Assembly (NCBI GenBank): GCA_947494445.1
Contig: CANLVD010000014.1
Span: 30,876-94,875, forward strand
Direction of reading: 5' to 3'
DNA from: an uncultured Paracoccaceae bacterium
GTDB lineage: Bacteria > Pseudomonadota > Alphaproteobacteria > Rhodobacterales > Rhodobacteraceae
Length of the DNA: 64,000 nt
The notes under the pieces are model-generated. The model had not been told where the DNA came from. It did not search any database and was given only the letters and a program-made list of their open reading frames with translations. A program made the translations under genes and the position numbers. This document shows, piece by piece, positions 61,115-64,000 of this stretch (position 1 is the first letter of the stretch; each line of letters begins with the position of its first letter).

Positions 61115-62053
61115 TCAAGCAGCCTCGGCGCTGCGCCCTGCCCTGCCCGCCTCTGACCGTGCGATCAGGTAATCACAGGCGCGCTGCGCATCCGCGGCGT
61201 GCTTGAAGATCGCACCCTTGTCCGACCGAAGAACGCGCAACCAGTTGTGGAGATAGGCGGCATTCATCTCGAGCGTATGGGCCGTGAAGCCGAGCGTCTG
61301 ACCCAGAAACACGGAGGTCAGTTCCGCGACGATCTCCTCGCGCGCGTAGGAAGTGTTGCCGAACTTCGAGAACCCGAAATCGCGGTTCAGTCGATGGGGG
61401 GCTTTCGTGGCATGGGCCAGCTCATGCGCCCAGACCCCGTAGAAATTGCGCGGATCGTGGAACCGGGTGATCGACGGCATGTAGACCTTGTCCACGGGTG
61501 GCAGGTAGTAGGCTTCCGTGCCGGTAAAGACGGTCGTGATGTCGATGGCGTCGAAAAACGCCTGCATGTGCGGGATGGGCTCGGACGGCGGATGTTCGGG
61601 TGCAGGCTCCGGATCTGGGAAGAAACTGTCGGGCAGGCCCTCGATCTGGCAGGCATTGAACACGCGGTAGGATTTCTGGAAGCGGAAGATGCGGGCTTCC
61701 TCGGAGCGATCATCGCCATCGCTGCGGTCGACCTCGCCGCCCGCGTCTTTCCGGCTTTGACCGTAATAAACGACGACAGAGGATTTTTCGCCCTTGCGGA
61801 CCTTTGCGTCCAACGCATTGGCCTGCGGAAGCGTCATCCAGAAGGGCGAGCTGTGGCCCGCCATCACGGTGCGCATGGTCAGCAGGAAGTTGTTCACTCC
61901 CTGGTAGGGTTCCCCGCCCACGCGCAGGGGGCGACAGCTGCCACCTGCGGTCCATGGCTTGCGCCACGGCAGGACGCCGCGCTCGATGATACGGATGATT
62001 TCGTTCGTGATGACCTCGGAGGCATCGAATTTGGGCGTACGGGATCGGGCCAT
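61115..62053 (-). CDS. ArdC-like antirestriction protein with zincin domain
   Basis: 312 residues. The N-terminal ArdC single-stranded-DNA-binding domain is clear (NEIIRIIERGVLPWRKPWTA, GVNNFLLTMRTVMAGHSSPF, FRFQKSYRVFNACQIEGLPD). The C-terminal metallopeptidase domain has the zinc motif HELAHATKAPHRL near residue 207 and EEIVAELTSVFLGQTLGF as the third-ligand region. Such proteins shield incoming single-stranded DNA during conjugation. AAAGGACGCC precedes ATG 62053. Confidence 0.92.
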   Translation of the reverse strand: MARSRTPKFDASEVITNEIIRIIERGVLPWRKPWTAGGSCRPLRVGGEPYQGVNNFLLTMRTVMAGHSSPFWMTLPQANALDAKVRKGEKSSVVVYYGQSRKDAGGEVDRSDGDDRSEEARIFRFQKSYRVFNACQIEGLPDSFFPDPEPAPEHPPSEPIPHMQAFFDAIDITTVFTGTEAYYLPPVDKVYMPSITRFHDPRNFYGVWAHELAHATKAPHRLNRDFGFSKFGNTSYAREEIVAELTSVFLGQTLGFTAHTLEMNAAYLHNWLRVLRSDKGAIFKHAADAQRACDYLIARSEAGRAGRSAEAA

Positions 62054-62093
62054 GGCTGGCGTCCTTTCGAGTGTTGATGAGGGGGAATGGGGA

Positions 62094-62564
62094 TCAGATT
62101 GACCGACGGCGCCGCGGATCGTTGGTGATGCTGGCACCGATCTTTACGACCATGTCGATGTAGGTGGTCAGCGAGACGGACCTGCCAGGACCGCAAGGGT
62201 CAGGGTCGACAGATCCGTCCTGCGCCACCCGCGGCAGGTTCGCAAAGGCGATGACACCGGTGACGGGTCGGAGATCGATGAAGGGCGTCCCTCGTGCGAC
62301 CGCAAGAGCGGCCAACGGAAAGCGCTCGATCGGCGCGAAACTCGACTCTGTGGTCCAGCCGAGATGAAGGAACGTCCCACCCTCCCCGCAGATCACATGC
62401 GCGTTTGGCAATGACGCCGCCTGCTTCAGATAGCCGAGATCACGCAGGACGGCCTGGCGTTCGAGCCGATGTGCCAGCGCCGTCTGGCCAGTTCGGCGCA
62501 GCTCTCTATGCCGCCACCAAGAGGCAGCGGTTGTGCGCAGCACGCGCAAAACACCTGTTTGCAT
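62094..62564 (-). CDS. Hypothetical protein at the head of the maintenance block
   Basis: 156 residues: MQTGVLRVLRTTAASWWRHR, RQAVLRDLGYLKQAASLPNA, HVICGEGGTFLHLGWTTESS, then VVKIGASITNDPRRRRSI. It is rich in arginine at both ends. No family was recognised. ATG 62564 is preferred to 62579 because AAGGACACTCCC lies directly before it, the same leader format as in the other genes of this block. Confidence 0.65.
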   Translation of the reverse strand: MQTGVLRVLRTTAASWWRHRELRRTGQTALAHRLERQAVLRDLGYLKQAASLPNAHVICGEGGTFLHLGWTTESSFAPIERFPLAALAVARGTPFIDLRPVTGVIAFANLPRVAQDGSVDPDPCGPGRSVSLTTYIDMVVKIGASITNDPRRRRSI

Positions 62565-63024
62565 GGGAGTGTCCTTCATCAGGAAAGACAGACCGGAACC
62601 CGGCCCGGACTCGTCCGAGGGACCCCAAAGTCCCTCATCCGTCAGTCACAAAACCCGAAGTCCACTTTCCCTTTTCACCAGCCAACTGGTCCGGGGTAAC
62701 TGCCGATGGTCCGACACCACCGCGGACCCCAGTGACTGCATGCAGTAAGTGCCGGTTCCGGTCCAAAATCGGCAAGCCAAATCGGCAAACCCGGTCCGAC
62801 TGCCGCAGTCTTTGGCATATTATCAATAACTTATCTGATGTTCTCGATCGGCAAAAAACGCGCCTACGGCGACTTCTTAGGCCCAAAAAGCAGAATCTCC
62901 GGCGTTCAGAGCAATGCAGCGTTTCGGAAGAGCATGGGAAACGAAGGCTCAGTACCTCCTGACAGCTTGAATTTCAGCAATATAGCCGCTATATACCGTC
63001 AGTATCACTGTAGGAGCATAGATC
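62565..63024. promoter_or_regulatory. 460-bp divergent control region with short iterons
   Basis: Between the minus-strand maintenance genes and the plus-strand toxin-antitoxin pair. It holds a leader motif copy (62657-62675), a 10-bp palindrome CTGCATGCAG (62736-62745), two adjoining 13-base repeats AAATCGGCAAGCC/AAATCGGCAAACC (62766-62791), and a third ATCGGCAA near 62844. ATATAG-CCG-CTATAT (62980-62994) lies before the antitoxin start. No gene is supported. Confidence 0.55.
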
Positions 63025-63375
63025 ATGCACATCACGAACTTTGCTGAAGCTGGGCAATTCGAACCGCGCAAGATCGCCGCGGTGCTACGCACGTCAGCAG
63101 AAGAGATCGCATTGACCGTCGGCTTGGGCAAAGACGCGTTGCAGAGGCGAACCCGCATCGGTTCGGACAAGACGCAGCGCCGCCTGCGCGAATTGGTAGA
63201 GGTGCTGAACAAAGTCGAGCCCCGCTTCGGCTCGGAACTGATGGCCTATGCATGGTACCGGTCAGAGCCCCTGCCCGGCTTTGATGGCCGGACAGCCATG
63301 CAGCTGGTGCAGGAAGGCAAAGCTCAGCAAGTTCTGGAATACATCGATGCGGTCGATGCGGGCGTCTTTGCCTGA
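63025..63375 (+). CDS. Xre/MbcA/ParS-type antitoxin
   Basis: 116 residues. A DNA-binding N-terminus (FEPRKIAAVLRTSAEEIALT, VGLGKDALQRRTRIGSDKTQ) is followed by the toxin-binding DUF2384 part (FGSELMAYAWYRSEPLPGFD, GRTAMQLVQEGKAQQVLEYI). TAGGAGCATAGATC precedes the ATG, and a palindrome just upstream is a likely operator. The stop overlaps the toxin start. Confidence 0.92.
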   Translation: MHITNFAEAGQFEPRKIAAVLRTSAEEIALTVGLGKDALQRRTRIGSDKTQRRLRELVEVLNKVEPRFGSELMAYAWYRSEPLPGFDGRTAMQLVQEGKAQQVLEYIDAVDAGVFA

Positions 63376-63887
63376 TGCCGCTGAAAGATGGACGCTACTC
63401 AGGGCCGCTCTACCGTGCCCTGAACCCGGTCTATGCGCGTGAACCTCTGTCTGGACGAGGCGCTGAACTCTATGGAGGGCGCTTTAATGCAAAGGGTACC
63501 CCTGCCCTCTACACCTCGCTGGATCCCGCAACCGCTCTTAGAGAAGCCAATCAGGTCGGCAGCCTGCAACCCACGATTCTGGTGTCCTACAAGGCCGACC
63601 TTGGGCCTATTTTCGATACCCGTGATCAGGACGGACTTGACCGGTATGGCGCGACCGAGGCGATGCTTGCCGACCCTGCATGGCGCATGAAGATGCTCGA
63701 TGGCCAATTGGTGCCGACACAGGAGTTAGCACGCGCCCTCATAGCAGATCGGTTTGCGGGGCTTCTGATCAAGAGTTTTGCGAAGGGTGCATCGTCATCG
63801 GACTTCAACATCGTCCTGTGGGCCTGGATTGACAATAAAGGTTCTTTGGAAGTGGTCGATGACGAAGAGCGGCTGTCGCGCATGTGA
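63375..63887 (+). CDS. RES-domain toxin
   Basis: 170 residues of the RES family, toxins that destroy NAD+ in the cytoplasm. The conserved arginine and glutamate regions are LYRALNPVYAREPLSGRGAE, LYGGRFNAKGTPALYTSLDP and ATALREANQVG, and the conserved serine lies in the C-terminal segment LIKSFAKGASSSDFNIVLWA. The ATG overlaps the antitoxin stop (TGATG), as in known Xre-RES pairs. Confidence 0.92.
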   Translation: MPLKDGRYSGPLYRALNPVYAREPLSGRGAELYGGRFNAKGTPALYTSLDPATALREANQVGSLQPTILVSYKADLGPIFDTRDQDGLDRYGATEAMLADPAWRMKMLDGQLVPTQELARALIADRFAGLLIKSFAKGASSSDFNIVLWAWIDNKGSLEVVDDEERLSRM

Positions 63888-63911
63888 GTTGTGAGACTTG
63901 GTGCCGGATCT

Positions 63912-63927
63912 GTCCACCGCGGTGGAC
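63912..63927. repeat. Perfect 16-bp palindrome downstream of the RES gene
   Basis: GTCCACCGCGGTGGAC. It lies 25 bases after the toxin stop in the last, gene-free 113 bases of the window. No T run follows on either side, so an operator for a gene beyond the window is more likely than a terminator. Confidence 0.5.
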
Positions 63928-64000
63928 TTCGGCGGGTCGGAGGAAAACGGATTGACTGTGCAGTATCGCCCTAGTGGAATTTGGCTCTGTCGCTTTGATG

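Noticed and set aside
1..64000. tRNA, rRNA, CRISPR array, insertion sequence or integrase
   Set aside because: I looked for cloverleaf 3' ends, spaced direct repeats and transposase or recombinase motifs and found none that hold up; the element ends may lie outside the window.

Overview
The window looks like high-GC DNA of an alphaproteobacterium of the Rhodobacteraceae (roseobacter) type. The basis is the soxBDAG sarcosine oxidase set beside a LuxR regulator, the codon style, and a virB/virD4 conjugation apparatus accompanied by DUF736, DUF2493, DUF3768, ArdC and strawberry-notch genes. No integrase, replication initiator, rRNA, tRNA or CRISPR array was seen, so I cannot say whether the mobile part is an integrative conjugative element or a plasmid.

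Layout. (1) 1-7,995: one-carbon/methylamine catabolism: the end of an ABC permease, then a minus-strand operon soxB-soxD-soxA-soxG-aldehyde dehydrogenase with a divergent LuxR regulator. (2) 8,259-11,751: two secreted SnoaL/NTF2-fold proteins, two small DUF4345-like membrane proteins, and their TetR and AraC regulators, with clear palindromic operators. (3) 12,167-24,884: small border genes, then a complete VirB-type secretion operon (transglycosylase, B2, B3, B4, lipoprotein, second transglycosylase, B5, B8, B9, B10, B11, two small extras, B6). (4) 25,110-39,622: defence cargo between the mating-pore operon and the DNA-processing genes. It holds a Thoeris system with one ThsA and three different TIR proteins. 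It also holds a minus-strand block sbcD-sbcC-zinc-ribbon protein-TerB protein-BrxD-like ATPase-Lhr-like helicase; the last three match Shango. A WYL regulator is divergent to that block. (5) 39,627-44,537: coupling protein VirD4, MobP-type relaxase and a MobC-like protein, with a candidate oriT upstream. (6) 44,538-62,564: a minus-strand maintenance region with unusually hairpin-rich non-coding DNA, an inverted gene duplication with one decayed copy, a DUF2493 protein, an unrecognised 578-residue protein, a TRIC-type channel, a DUF736 protein, a 1,424-residue methylase/helicase, RelBE, ParB, DUF3768 and ArdC. (7) 63,025-63,887: an Xre-RES toxin-antitoxin pair.

How it fits together: VirB/VirD4/relaxase move the element; ParB, RelBE and Xre-RES hold it in the host; ArdC and possibly the methylase/helicase protect it on entry; Thoeris and the Shango-SbcCD block are phage-defence cargo. 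The best candidate for something undescribed is the WYL-controlled SbcCD + zinc-ribbon + Shango unit. Next are the three-TIR Thoeris arrangement, the lone 578-residue protein, and the structured non-coding DNA around 44.5-47.6 kb.
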